64,000 nucleotides of DNA from Watersipora subatra (GCF_963576615.1 NC_088709.1:12406764-12470763), one strand, 5' to 3'; shown: positions 1-12,500, counted from the first letter of the stretch. Notes: generated by a model from the sequence alone, not told the origin. Made by a program: numbers and translations.

Positions 1-356
1 CCAAAGTAACATCCACAAGTAGCAGATCATAACCATCTGGTTTGTGAGACAATCAAAAAAATACATTTTTTCAAAATAATTCTCTGTTACTTTTTTTTTT
101 GTTACAGCTAATTGAGATCCCAGTTTTGGGAAAAAAACAAAATAGATTAATATTTTGATATTAAAAATTTGAGAAAGCATGGGGATGTGAAAAATATTTT
201 AGATGCTCTGATGAATGCTATCAAAATGCACATTTTATTAGCAAGAAACTCAAAAAGATAACATTTTACGTTAGAAATGTCAAAAAAAGGATGGAAAATA
301 GATGTGTGGAAGTGAAATGTGGATAGCAATTAAACCAACTTGTAGGAAAAACTCAC

Positions 357-514
357 AAATATTTGAATGGCTTGAAGCAGGTAAATATTTGAATGGCTTG
401 AAGCAGGTAAATATTTGAATGGCTTGAAGCAGGTAAATATTTGAATGGCTTGAAGCAGGTAAATATTTGAATGGCTTGAAGCAGGTAAATATTTGAATGG
501 CTTGAAGCAGGTAA
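357..514. repeat. 26-bp minisatellite, 6 units
   Basis: Units of AATATTTGAATGGCTTGAAG plus CAGGTA, identical to each other, in the presumed intron 4 of gene C. The duplicate has 5 units. Open frames across it are an effect of the repeat. Confidence 0.95.
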
Positions 515-2710
515 AATGATAATGAAAACTAGTAAACAAGATGAACAACAAAAAATCCCAAAAGAATTAGAAAGTTTCTAGATTCAAGTCTAGATTACAG
601 GCACGCTAGACAAATTATGAATAGAAAGTTTTATAGGGCTGTTGATAAATATTAAAAGACTAACCAGCAAGCTTTAAGGTTTAAATCATGACAATAATAA
701 TAAATAATGAAAATATTATTTCTTTTCTGTCATTCATGATTTTAAGATTAGACTATGTATGAAACAGTGTTTAATATTATTTAAGGACCAAACTATGTGA
801 AAGCAAGCTTTATACATATTTATAGCATTTTGAGAAACCTCAGATGCCATATACCAAATAAATATTTACTTAGATATTGTTTGTATAAAATTGTATTTGA
901 ATCGGATTGCAGTCAAAGTTACACTCTATTTAAAACTAGTTTAAAGGATCTCCTATGCACCAGTTACACAAAATGATACAGTTTCTGTAGCTTTATTATG
1001 GAACAGTTTTATTTTATTGAGTTTCTAAAAGCAAACTTTTTCTCTAAATCTTATTGGTTTGTAAATAATTTGATGAGCTAAAGAATTGTGTAAATGAATT
1101 ATTTTGCACTTTAAAAGATATGTAGGAATGTTCATCATGAAAACTCATTTGTACAGAAAAATTGAAATAACAGTCTGAATTAGAAATTAGTCAGAAACCA
1201 GGAAAATTTGACACTTAGATAATTGCAACCTATCGAAAAAGCACAATATCAAAATAATGCATTATAGTTATTAATTAATTAATGCCTGGTGTAACACAGT
1301 TAACAACAAATTTTTTGCCAGAAAATTTATATTTTATCAACATATACATCATCTAACATTCTAGCTTTCAAATGAAGGTGTTTGTTTGTTTCTGTGTAAT
1401 TAGTACTACGCCGGCTGCTGTGCCTAATACAGCTCTACACTGATTGCAATAGCTTTGCTGCCCATGTGAGTTTAAACATTTTTTCTGACCAACATTGTAA
1501 GCTTAATGCAGACTGAAGTGTTTAGCTTAAAGCCATGGAAGTTTGGTATTTGGTAGGAGTATGTGTACAATTATGCCATAGTATAGCCAGTTGAATGATG
1601 TGTGTATTAGATAAATAGCTGTTAGCAGAACTGGAGGTATTAAATTCCAATCCAGTGCGCAGTGGATTTTTTATTTCTAAAACTTTGTTGCTATGACTCG
1701 GCACACATACAGATCAACAAAAACAAGCAAACACTAAGACTTATATACTTATAGATTACATTCAAACATTGGCCAAGACCTAAATAATTTTAACCTTTAT
1801 TTTGCAGTTTCAATTTGAAGATTCTGGTTCTATGCAGGATTCTTTTAACTGTTCAAGCCAAAAGCTTGCTCTATACATATATAATCTATCTATGTGAGTA
1901 TTTATCATTTCTAAAGTTAATATAGGTTTGACTAAATTCTCACGCATTCTTTCCTCAGGTTTTAAAGGCATGGGAAACCCCTCGTATAACTACTCGCCAT
2001 AGCAGCTAAATTATTTGGCACATATCCAACCTTTACAGTAATTTTATGGATGGTTAAAAGATGCCTACCTAGCAACTTACTAAAAGTATTTTCACGGAAA
2101 AAAATAACAGCTAGTATATCCGTTTTGAGTTTTTAAAGATTTGGGATCTGACCTCTGGAACCTGCAAAAAGCTTTTAAACTTTTTCATACAAAAAATATT
2201 TCAAGTTTTTACAGAGCAGATAACTACTAATAATTTAAGATATTGCAAGCAAAGATGGTGATAGTTCTACAAGCTAAAATTAAAACAGCAGAAAATATTT
2301 GAAGTTGTTCTTTTTATTGCAATTTGCAATTTCAAATGATGTCTACTGCTCTTTCCGATCATAAGCCTTTGTAGTTGACTTATGAGAAGCAGTTTACTGT
2401 ATGAATAATATTTGATTGGGTGAAATGAGTAATCTTCATTAGACAGATAACAGTTTCCATTGCAGTTCCTTCTATTTGAAATCAGCTTCATCAGAGATTT
2501 TTTCAAAAAGAACTCACGGACCTCTCATTAATAAAAGGCAACTTTTAAATCGGTGTTAAATTGTAAGAAATGAAAAGGCGCAGTATAGATGTCATCACTT
2601 TATTTTTATGGTACAACAGCATTGGCTGTAAATTTGTGAACTTTCATGCAATTACAAAATTCTGTACATCAATTAATGAGATGACAAAAATGTTGGCCAA
2701 TATGAAGTTT
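515..2710. other. Intronic sequence, no gene seen
   Basis: AT-rich intron of gene C, nearly identical to 28,317-30,508. Only short open frames; nothing recognised. Confidence 0.6.
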
Positions 2711-2763
2711 AAATCCATGCGACTTACTAAACGGATGCTTTAATCAACTGAGCTAAGGAGCCA
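2711..2763 (-). repeat. tRNA-Thr-like remnant of a SINE
   Basis: On the minus strand it reads GGCTCCTTAGCTCAGTTGAT and then an anticodon-loop-like TTTAGTAA (AGT). The 3' half of the anticodon stem and the acceptor 3' strand are missing, so it is not a functional tRNA. A (GACA)n tract lies on the plus-strand side at about 2,850-2,875. Confidence 0.6.
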
Positions 2764-2879
2764 CCTTCCGACACGTCAGAACAATGGTTCTAATCAGAGA
2801 ATATAGATTGATATGTGGCAGAAAAGCAAATAGACAGGCGCACAGACCGGCTGACAGACAGACAGACAGACAGACGAGT

Positions 2880-3560
2880 GGAAAATTTTAATAATGATAT
2901 ATATAAAATATTAAAAAAAAATTTTAATTTTTATAATTTTTTTTAAATATATATAACAAAGGTTTATTATGTCTCATTGTATAAAGGCTTACACTAATCG
3001 TATTAAGACTTTAATATTATTATTTTTAATTATTTAATATTAAGTCTTGTAATATTAAACACACATTTAATTTGCTGCCATTTGCTGTCAGTTGCTGTAA
3101 GTGCTGCCAATTAGCTACTATGAAAATACGAGCTGATTGCTGTTCAGTTTAATTAACTGCTCGTAACAGGCAACCACTAGAGAGAAGATAAGGAATAAAC
3201 TACAAAGTGCACTAAGGTTGGATGAATTTGACATTTGATAATAAACATTATCTTGCCAGGCAAAAAGGAACAAGTACTCAAGTATATATTGTGTTAACTA
3301 CAGATGGTTTTTAGAGTTAATATACAAGAATATTAAAGCTTTTACCTGTTTAAACAATAAAAAGTCACACATATGTTTTAAGATGATCAATTTAGAGTGT
3401 AAAAATGTCAATTTGATGTTTATTTGACTTGTTTCAAGCTCGCTCTGAGTAGAGTTTAATTTAGCACTTGGGGATATACAAGCAGAAATTTTTACATAAA
3501 ATCTTATAAATATACAGTGACTATATATTCCATCTTATTTAGTATATGTGAGAGTAATTT
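2880..3560. other. AT-rich intronic sequence
   Basis: Long A/T runs to about 3,060, then unremarkable intron sequence. No gene seen. Repeated at 30,680-31,360. Confidence 0.6.
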
Positions 3561-3931
3561 AATTGTCCATATAAACAAATCACAAAGTCTATCTTTCAGT
3601 CTTTTCAGCTTTAGTCGATTAGTATCTAACCATGAAAAATCCGTATCGCAGAAGATTTGATCTCGGAATCTCCCTTTATCAGGCAACAAACTAACCGATT
3701 GAGCTATTAGAGTTGCAGTGGATTCACTGGGCAATATGAGTCATTATCTAATTATTTAGGCTAAATTACGCATAGCACTCTGTGTTGCTATGTTTAGCAA
3801 TAAGGATACTTGCTTACTCAAATTAGCCATTGGCAATATGCTAGGCTAATGGCAAGTGGCAGGCAACTACATTACCTGTCACTGTTTATATGCTGTTTTT
3901 AATATCCGTGCAACGCCGGACATTCGGCTAG
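3560..3931 (+). mobile_element. Helitron-like 3' part with internal tRNA-like sequence
   Basis: Ends with a short hairpin-forming CCGTGCAACGCCGG, about 10 nt, then CTAG followed by T, the layout of a Helitron 3' end. The same end recurs at 8,658, 16,266, 31,729 and 36,643, and on the minus strand at 18,195. Within it (about 3,641-3,715, minus strand) is a tRNA-like stretch with an A box (TAGCTCAATCGG) and a degenerate B box (GAGATCAAATC). The 5' limit is uncertain. Confidence 0.5.
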
Positions 3932-3943
3932 TAGATATATAAA

Positions 3944-4210
3944 TCTAAGTATTTGTTTGTCTGGTTATAGAAATAAAACATGCACTCTTGCAGCACGTGT
4001 TAGCATTAGGAATAAAAACACTGCTTTGTACTGCAACTTGAAACAGAAACACTGGTTTTGCGGACAAACGCCCCAACCTTTATACTATACTCCATACTAT
4101 AGAATAATTGGGATATACTCATTACATCTGCCTGTCTTCAATGGTGCAGGAAACTGCCAGTGTACTAAAAAAAATATGTCCCAAAACCTCCTTAAACCTC
4201 TATAAAAGTA
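3944..4210 (+). mobile_element. Helitron-like 5' part
   Basis: Starts A/TCTAAGTATTTGTTTG, like the TC 5' end of the element at 35,660, directly after the previous element's 3' end. The following 82-codon frame is not recognised and is damaged in the duplicate. Confidence 0.4.
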
Positions 4211-4504
4211 TGTGTATATAGCATAAAGTTAATTGAACTTACAGCAGAAACAGAAATAAAAAAAATACTTGGTAATTTAAAAATTAGAATGGTAAATGTT
4301 GTATATCTTGATTCAAATTAGAAATTTTATGCAACTTTTTTTACTACTCAATTAACACCTGGCATCCAGCTAGTTAAAAATACAAACCCACATTTCATCT
4401 TATCTAGTACATGTACAGGTAAATTCAATTACAGGTAAGTTGAAGAAAATACTTGAACTACACGTAAATCTACCAGTGCAAAATCAGTGGTTATACACAC
4501 TCAC

Positions 4505-4658
4505 AGAGGGTCTCTTATATCTAAGAGCTGTCTGTGCACAGATATCTGGTCACTGGCAAACTCATTGAAGTTATTATTCTTCAGGCCTCTTTCATATCTC
4601 TCTTTATCCTTTTGACTGAGGTCTTCCTCGTTGATCATCACACCTTTTCCTAGTTCTC
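4505..4658 (-). CDS. Gene C exon 4
   Basis: Same as gene A exon 4; [13 protein letters not shown]. Last exon of gene C inside the window. Confidence 0.85.
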
Positions 4659-6805
4659 CTGAAACATATAAAAAACAGATTTATCAGCTGTACACTTTTA
4701 TTTGTCATAATTATACGTAATACATAAACATCTTCAGAAAGCATATCTTATGAAAATCAGAACATAAACGGTAAAGTATTTCATTTTCAGTTAATTCATT
4801 TACATTTTTTGTCATAGATAGGTATGAACCTTGTTATGGTTTTGGTTATTTTAATTTATAAATAAGGCATTAAATGAAATCCTATTTCTGCGTAACTCTG
4901 ACTAGTCATTCTCTCTCTTCTAACTTTTACTGGTGAAATAATTCCATTTCGTCACACATGCATACACACGCATGCAAACTCCTGCACAACACAGCATAGC
5001 ACGTAATACCATACCACACCACATAAAAAACACACACATACGCATACGCACACGCACGCACGCATGCATGCACACACACACGCAGGAATACACATGTACG
5101 CACATGCATGCACACTCATGCTCACACACGCACGCGCATGTACTTTACATACTCTTTCAACCTCTGATAATTTACAAGACTCACTATTTAATGATATTCT
5201 TAAAGTTTTGCTAATGTATACATCATGTATGCACAGTTTGAAAGACAAATTGCTGGAGTTAGCGTAAACCCAGTTTAGTACAGTTAACCTATGAAGGAAC
5301 ATCGTTTGTCATAGAAAAATGTTTTTTCTACTGAAAACTGATACATTGAAATTTTTGTGATTTGCTTACAATACTATGACTATCAACATCTGCTTACTTG
5401 AAAGATAGATAAGTCTTGCTTCAATATATCAGTTTGAAAAAGTTATGTTGATGTTTTATTTTGGAATCATTATAGACTAGTTCCTATCACTTCTTACCCG
5501 GAAGACGAGGATTAGCGACGGCTTTACTCATCTGGGAAAGAAGAGATAAAGGTCCGACATTACTGTTTGAGTTTACATACTTGAAAAAACTGTCTTCTGG
5601 CTTTTTTGGTTTATGTAGGGAGGTAGGAACTTCTACAATCTTTGACACTTGCTTTGGTTTGTAAAACTCATGATGATTTGTTTGAGTTTCAGACCTGAAA
5701 CCAAGATCCAAAGCTAGCCTCATCAAGGAAATGAAAATAGCAAACTCTATGTGGCTCATGCAGATATTAAAATGAATACTAATGTGCTTAAAATCACAAC
5801 AAGTGACTTCATTAGACACAAAGTATACAGCCTAATTGTATAATTTAAACTTTTAACAGGAAATTAAAAAAACCCGACTGAGATCCTCTAATTTCTCTAC
5901 AAGAAAACAAATCACTAGAGTGCAAAGCAATGAATGTATATATTTTTAAATATATATCAATACAGTCAAGAGTAGGCATACAATCAATTTCATATAATGA
6001 TTTTTCCAGGTGCTCTGCTCTTGGTCGCTTCTGCTGCATCTTTAATAGCTTTTCACCTTGGTTTGGCTTTGCTCCTTGGTAGTACGGTCAACTCGCCAGT
6101 CAACCCTTGGCCGACTGGAAGTATTACTAGGGATCATAATATTTGTTGAGTCAAGGTTTGGCCCTGTTGCGGCATCGGTCACCTCGGGGTCGGCTTCTCT
6201 CTCTGATCTGGCTCTGGCTGTTGCGATCGTTACCCACAAAAGCAATAACTTACTAATGTGGCTATGAAATGCCTAATCAGTTTTATAACAGTTTAAAGGC
6301 TGTTAACTTTTATCGCTAGTTTCTTGCTGAAAAGGCAAACAACTTATTAAAATAAAAACAATTATTAAAAGTAATACAATTATAAGTCAAAATAAAAATC
6401 ATTAAAAGTTGATTTTATATCCGCCAAGAGTCATATACTTCAATTGATGAAAAAAGAAAAGCTGGGTTCTACAAACTCTGCTTTTAGTACAAATACGTAA
6501 GCAATAACTGTACAAATGATTACGATTTTGTGAACGTTGATCAGTCTAGTTAGAGTATTTACTAGGTGATAGGCAGACAGTTTCATGTAATTATTACATG
6601 CTAGTTGTTATTATCAGAATGCTGTCACTGTCAGCATCTATTATTATTACCAACTTATAACTCACCTTCTTAGCTCCAATGGTTTACCATCATGATTAGC
6701 ACTTCCCATAAAGATGACACAAATGAGAAACCATATTATTGTAGCATAAGCTATAAGCTTGATGAAGAATTGGATGGTTTTTATCCTTGCCATTTTCAAA
6801 ACCAT
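4505..6805 (-). CDS. Polypeptide N-acetylgalactosaminyltransferase, gene C (5' exons only)
   Basis: The amino-terminal part of a third GALNT gene: exons 1 (6805-6666), 3 (5694-5498) and 4 (4658-4505). They are nearly identical to those of gene A, with the same start, signal-anchor, stem and the GELGKG motif at the exon 3/4 junction. Exon 4 ends in phase for an exon 5 like those of genes A and B, which must lie left of position 1. Exon 1 is about 2.6 kb downstream of the gene A stop, so the genes are head to tail. Everything from 1 to 4,504 is read here as its intron 4. Confidence 0.8.
4955..5145. repeat. CA/CG alternating microsatellite
   Basis: Alternating purine-pyrimidine tract (ACACACGCACGCATGCATGC type) in the intron between exons 3 and 4 of gene C. 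Open frames rich in Cys/His/Val are repeat artefacts. Confidence 0.9.
5498..5694 (-). CDS. Gene C exon 3: stem
   Basis: Same as gene A exon 3, with the TTTCAG acceptor and GTAAGAAG donor. Confidence 0.75.
5845..6039 (-). other. Conserved short open frame between exons 2 and 3
   Basis: A 64-codon frame starting [14 protein letters not shown], retained in the duplicate at 33,650-33,844. A GTATGC donor-like site follows EID, but its phase does not join exon 3. No family recognised; coding status open. Confidence 0.2.
6057..6213 (-). other. Doubtful exon 2 of gene C
   Basis: An open stretch of 52 codons ([12 protein letters not shown]... to EQSQTK) lies between exons 1 and 3, GC-richer than its surroundings and unchanged in the duplicate. 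It fits the exon 1 phase from a CCAG acceptor and could end at AAG/GTGAAA. Including it puts exon 3 out of frame, and reading through meets TAA. The opposite strand is also open for 69 codons. It may be an alternative exon, a retained intron or non-coding. Confidence 0.3.
6666..6805 (-). CDS. Gene C exon 1: start and signal-anchor
   Basis: Same sequence as gene A exon 1. ATG at 6805-6803, donor GTGAG. Confidence 0.8.
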
Positions 6806-7856
6806 ATCAAGCTTTATTGAATATAAGTAACAGAATCAAAAACCAAACACTGTCTACATGCAACCAAGTTAATATTATTAGCTCATGACCCTAGTAGCTG
6901 TAACAGTGAGTGATTTACTACAAAAGGATACCGGTCAGTATAGTCTTATCAGTAAATATGTGGCTGTTAGTTACATGATAAGGTAGCTAAAACAACAAAT
7001 TAACATGTCGCGATATTATTAGTAATGCATTTAGGCCTAACACTGAAGTATGTATTGATATTTTAGCCTTAAATTGTGATGTTTTAGCTTTTAATATCCT
7101 CAAGCTAGCCATTAATTTTTGAGTTTAGATCTGAATCTATCTCCATGTTTTAATGGAGTTATCTTAACATGTTTTCCAAATAAAATGAATTAAATCTCCT
7201 CCTCAGTGAGCATGGTAGATGTGAATCAATGTTTTTTGTACATATCTGCTTATTTATTTTAATTTCAGTATTTTTAATTCGAACTTAAATCCTTTTATTC
7301 ACCGGTAAATCATGACAACTACAACTGTAGAAAAAAAATATAACTCAGAAAATACTAACTAATTGTATTAGTTTATAGTTGTGTACAATATAATTTTTGC
7401 ATTTGTAAAAAGGGAGTACAATTGTGTGTATACACAGACTTGTGTATGACTTATATGTCTATGTAAATAAAAGACTGTTTGACTTTATTTCAGTCTATTT
7501 GCTGTGCAACGTAGCTTCAAGTGACTTATTTAATTATAAAACACGCCAGCAGTCTAATCGCTGAAGCGGATAAACCTGAAAACAAGCGATTTAACGACAT
7601 TGACTATGGCATAGATTTGTGTACTAATATTGTAATGAGCTGTACATTCAAATAAATCACCAGCTCGTATCGACCTGAAGTGAACCGTCCAGCTCAGCTT
7701 GAGTCGTAGACAAAGAAGGAAGAGCCTACAGTTAAACTCAGATACAATATATAAGAGCGACGAAAAGGAAAGACAGAAGCAGTATGCGCCTGATAATGTG
7801 CTGTTATATTCCAGACAATATAAAATGTACACAAAGCAACTCTATATATATATAAA
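6806..7856. promoter_or_regulatory. Region upstream of gene C exon 1
   Basis: About 1 kb between the start codon and the next transposon. The segment 7,550-7,760 is GC-richer, open on both strands and unchanged in the duplicate, so it may hold a promoter or a non-coding first exon. No TATA box or clear initiator seen. Confidence 0.25.
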
Positions 7857-8658
7857 TTTAAGTGTTTGTTTTTTTTTAAATCTTTTTATTAAACCCTGTG
7901 TCCAGTTAAAATGATTAAAATGTAGCAATAAAAAAAACCAAGTAGCAGATAATTTAATCTCAGAACCTCCCATTCACAAGGCGACAAGCTAACCTATTAA
8001 GCTGACCTATTAAGCTAACCAATTAAGCTAACCAATTAAGCTAACCTATTAAGCTAACCTATTAAGCTAACCTATTATGCTAACCTATTAAGCTAACCTA
8101 TTAAGCTAACCTATTAAGCTAACCTATTAAGCTAACCTATTAAGCTAACCTATTAAGCTAACCTATTAAGCTAACCTATTAAGCTAACCTATTAAGCTAA
8201 CCTATTAAGCTAACCTATTATGCTAACCAATTAAGCTAACCTATTAAGCTAACCTATTAAGCTAACCTATTAAGCTAACCAATTAAGCTAACCTATTAAG
8301 CTAACCTATTAAGCTAACCTATTATGCTAACCAATTAAGCTAACCTATTAAGCTAACCTATTAAGCTAACCTATTAAGCTAACCTATTAAGCTAACCTAT
8401 TAAGCTAACCTATTAAGCTAACCTATTAAGCTACAGGGATACAATTGATTATTTGGACAGATAGTCATTATCTGGGTTAAAATACTTATAGCGGCTCTGT
8501 ATTACATACAACGCTACTTAAGCTTGGTCTTACAGGTCTTAATAGTAATTCTAGCAGTATGTATACTAGCTTACTAAAAGTAGCCAATATCAGCTACATT
8601 ACCCGCCATTGTTTATAAGCTGTTTTCACCACCAGTGCAACGCGGTGCATTCGGCTAG
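7857..8658 (+). mobile_element. Helitron-like element carrying the 13-bp array
   Basis: Same element as 35,660-36,643, with the 5' TC mutated to TT. Ends TCGG-CTAG/T. Internal tRNA-like sequence on the minus strand, with the A-box part expanded into a tandem array. No coding capacity. Confidence 0.55.
7986..8433 (-). repeat. 13-bp A-box-like minisatellite, about 34 units
   Basis: Unit AAGCTAACCTATT, which on the minus strand gives TAGCTTAATAGG in every unit, matching 11 of 12 positions of the RNA polymerase III A-box consensus. It adjoins a degenerate B-box-like GGTTCTGAGATT. Variants include AACCAATT and TATGCT. Confidence 0.9.
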
Positions 8659-8659
8659 T

Positions 8660-9389
8660 ATATACTAAACTCAAACACACTGAGTTATTCTTCAGAGTTT
8701 TCATGTGGTGCTGTTGAACGAGTCTTGCAGGTTTCCTTCACAGTATATTTACTGCTCTTTGACAAATGATTTGCTCCCCGGCAAACAAGTGATGCAGAAG
8801 TAACGATCGCTAACAATTACCTTTGTGTTGATTCAGATTTCCGCATGTAAGTGAAGTGGCCTAGGCCTTGCTTGTTCCATCCGCTGTACAGATAATCACT
8901 TTAACAACACAAATGTTGATGAGACTTGTCATATATTTACACTCTGACCTAATTAATACATGATTTAAAAATTTTATGACCCACAAATGACCTATATATT
9001 TCTATTTTGCACAATAAACTTAAATATAGTTATGTTATAGTGCCGAAACGGGGTTATAATGCTACAAAAAACCTAAATAAAATTCTATCTCACAATGGAA
9101 TTTGTTCTTGAACACAAAAATTTTAAATACAATTACAACTATGTAACAGGAACGAGCCAGCGCTTCTTGTGATATAGAGTTTTTGCTATTAACATAATGA
9201 AATACTACTCTAGAGACAAAACCAGTAATCTGGAAAACAACGAAGAGGGCGTGTAGCCAGTGAGATTAAGAAGTTAATCTTTACTTGCAAAGCCAGTGGC
9301 CAAGAGGATTGCTGCTATTCTTGATGCTTTAAGACGACAAGCTTGCTGTTCAAATCTTATACTAGTATGATAAATATATGACCAAGTAT
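8660..9389. other. Sequence downstream of gene A stop
   Basis: Probable 3' UTR and intergenic DNA, read towards lower coordinates. I saw no convincing minus-strand AATAAA close to the stop. Counterpart of 36,645-37,375, where an unrecognised 76-codon plus-strand frame stays open. Confidence 0.4.
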
Positions 9390-9539
9390 TCATGCTGATG
9401 ACTTGCTGCCATATTCTTTACGATGTGGCCACAACCAGAGCTGATGTAGGTTGTTAACATCACAAGTGTTCATAAACAGTTCTCCTGCATCTGAACCTTC
9501 TATACACAACTGAGATATACAATGCTTGATCAGTCCACT
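9390..9539 (-). CDS. Gene A exon 12: lectin gamma repeat and stop
   Basis: 49 codons plus TGA. Third lectin repeat with CISQLCIEG and HQLWLWPH. Ends KSSA then TGA at 9392-9390. Confidence 0.88.
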   Translation of the reverse strand, partial: SGLIKHCISQLCIEGSDAGELFMNTCDVNNLHQLWLWPHRKEYGSKSSA

Positions 9540-12500
9540 CTGAAACAAATAAAGGTCATTCAGAAAAAACTACGTACACTTGCCACATGGACTAATCGTT
9601 CAGTACTATGGAAAGGTTACAGTGAATCTTAATGAAAAAGAGGAAGTAAAAGTCTGGTTTGGTTACTCTTTTACTCTTTCACTACCACTACTATTACTAA
9701 TGCTACTACATCTACTACTACTATTACTAATGCTACTACTACTTCTACTACTATTACTAGTACTACTATCACTACTGCTACTACTATCACTACTACTACT
9801 ACTATTACTACTACATACTACTGCTACACCACTACTACTCCTACTACTACTGCTACTACTACTGCTACTACTACTACAGCTGATAGTACTACTACTATTA
9901 CTACTACTATTACGATTACTATTACTACCACTACTGCTGCTACTACTACTACCACTACTACTAGAACAACTGATAATACTATTATTTCTACTACTACTCC
10001 TAACAGCACTGTTACTACCAATGTTCTTTTAGAGTTGCATAGAATCTGTTTGACTCATTAGTAAAATCACCTTATGAAAACTTACTGCAAAAAGCTTTTT
10101 GGAAACCTCACTGAAGTGCCTATAGGCTTTCACTCATAGGAATTTTTTTCTGTCACTAACTAGCAATAAATTTATGTTGGTCACTCTCTAATATATTTTT
10201 CACCTATTGAGTTGTTTATTATATTTAAGGCTTTGGTGATGCAGCAGATGCTTGATTCCTGGTTTAACGGAACTGCAACAAGCAGTTGTATTCTTTCTAC
10301 TCCCACTACTAGTTGAAGTGTTCTATGACAAACATACAAAGTCAGCATCATCAAAAGTGAAATAGATTGGTTTTTTCATTCAAATATTAACTATTTTACA
10401 GCCAGAGCAAAATGTATAGTTCTGTTTAAAATAATAACTAACAGTACCAAAATTGACTTCATAGACTGCCTTTCAAACTTGCTGTTTTTGTTGCGTCAGA
10501 CTAAACATACATGTAGATAAGGTGAGTAAACACTAAATAGCAGGTGACTAAAAACGTTTTCAATTCAGTCTGAATATCAGGCCCATAATCTTATAACGTG
10601 TTTCATAGAGAAAAAGTAGTTTTAGAAATATTTATAAAAAATACCAGTAGGCATTTTAATAGCCACCGAATCTTTGCTTAAAATTATCCGAATTTTCATT
10701 TTATAAATTATTTTGGGTCTGCTATTGGAATAGTATTAGTTTATAAGTTAAATAGTTTGATTATTTTTTGTACTATATTTTTTAATGAAATCAAACTTAC
10801 CGAAAAACCTCTATTTGAACACCACCTTTATTTGAACGTTACCTCTAATAAAAAACCACCCTGTGAGAAGAGTTGAAAAATTGAGAGCCATTGCTTTCAA
10901 ATAGAGGTTTTACAGTAACCATTTTATGGTAAACATTCTACTTGCCCTGCTAATGTTACTCGTTCACCTAGTGAATCTAATCTTCTCTTGTAAAATATGT
11001 GCTATATGTTTTATAGTTTATAAAGAGCATATCCATTTTTTGTCATTTAAGTCCTCTAACCTTTAATTTTTGTTTAATTTAATACAGAACTGAAAAAGTA
11101 CTATCTAAAATACAGCCACGTTTAGTAATGTCTTATAATGAAAATGCATTTTTCAGTTTTTAACGCTTTGAGACAATCATGTTTGAAACTAACAAAGTGA
11201 CACACTAGTCCATGCTGGGTAAACTTCATGTTTGCATCTATGATCAGACATTTCCATCATGTTTTGAGTCTACAAAAGTGTAAATGAACAGCACCTAAAT
11301 TGATTGATATTAAACCACCCCCCCCCCTCCCCCCTTCCCCAGTTTCCTTCATTTCCTTGACATACCTTTTGATACAGCCATTCCTGGTTTCCTTTCACAC
11401 CATGACAAGCATATGTTTTCACTTTACCGCTGTTGGCATAGTCAAGACAGACCTCATCTCGTCTTATTTCTCCTATCTCACTCATCAACCAGAGCTGATT
11501 ACCTTTGAGGCTGTCACACTTTTGAAAACCAATAGGCACGTCATCAGAGAGGTAGTCGGATGGTCCATCTAAGCAGTAGTTGTTAGCCTTATTTTGTATC
11601 TGCAGGTAAAAACCAGACAGTAGTTATTAGCTTTATTTTGCACCTGCAGGTAAAAACAGGCAACGGTGGTTAACTTTATTTTGTACGTACAGGTATAACC
11701 CAAGAAGTAGGCTACATATTATTGTTTTCCGTACCTGCCGATATGTTTATTCATTGAGATGTTAGGGTATTTATAAGGTACTAAGGTAAGAAAAGCAAAG
11801 AAGAGGTGACACAAGTTATCCATCAAACTTTACATGTAGTAACATGCATGCCAATTTGAAATCTGTGAATCGGGTGTTTCTTCTAGCAATTCACAGAAGT
11901 GTCCCACTGTTCAGCCACACAATAATATAAGACTACCTCTTCAAAGGGTTACTCATACCAAATCTTAAAAGATTTTTTAGAAAGTATAGATATTTCTATC
12001 GTTTGAAATTTTTTTGCTGTTTTAAGTGAACTGACATCCAAATGTTTTAAAATTAAAATCAACAAAACTGGGTACATGTTTTTTGTGTTTAACTGTGATA
12101 CAGTTTTGTAAATTTTAACTGTGGAACATTCGGACATCCAGATCACCTAATCAACAAACAAAATATGAAATGATAAAAAATATCTGTAATTTCTGATAAA
12201 ATATTTTCCAAATTGACCTAAGTAACCTGGCAAATATACAGGTTGAAACTCCCTTTATAGTTGTCAAAACTCTAAGCTACACGTAGATGTTCTATTTTTA
12301 TGGAACATCCAACTCGCTCATCTCTGCCTATTGTACCTGATAATATGGGTTTAGAGGTAAAAAAATAAAATAAAATTTCATGAAACATACTTGGCCAGAG
12401 TGTATTGCTTGGTTTGGTATAAACCTTTCAGGATAAACATTTTTCAAATACCAGTCAAATGATTTACACTTCAATCTCTGCCTAAGCTTGATCCTTGAAG

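Noticed and set aside
2711..2763. Functional tRNA-Thr gene
   Set aside because: The anticodon stem is unpaired and the acceptor 3' strand is missing; it is a SINE-type relic.
4920..5302. Cys/His/Val-rich frames that look like metal-binding proteins
   Set aside because: Artefacts of CA/CG dinucleotide repeats; the same holds for 32,719-33,107 and 48,536-49,063.
5845..6039. [14 protein letters not shown] frame as an extra GALNT stem exon
   Set aside because: Its possible GTATGC donor leaves the wrong phase for exon 3, and no acceptor joins it in frame to exon 1 or 2. Kept only as a low-confidence entry.
7986..8433. CRISPR-like regular array
   Set aside because: No spacers between units, period only 13 bp, and the DNA is eukaryotic.
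9580..10032. Leucine-rich 150-codon plus-strand frame
   Set aside because: Translation of a trinucleotide microsatellite in an intron; the opposite strand gives a Val-rich frame.
11300..11572. 90-codon plus-strand frame
   Set aside because: Antisense of lectin exon 11, whose minus-strand reading has clear family motifs.
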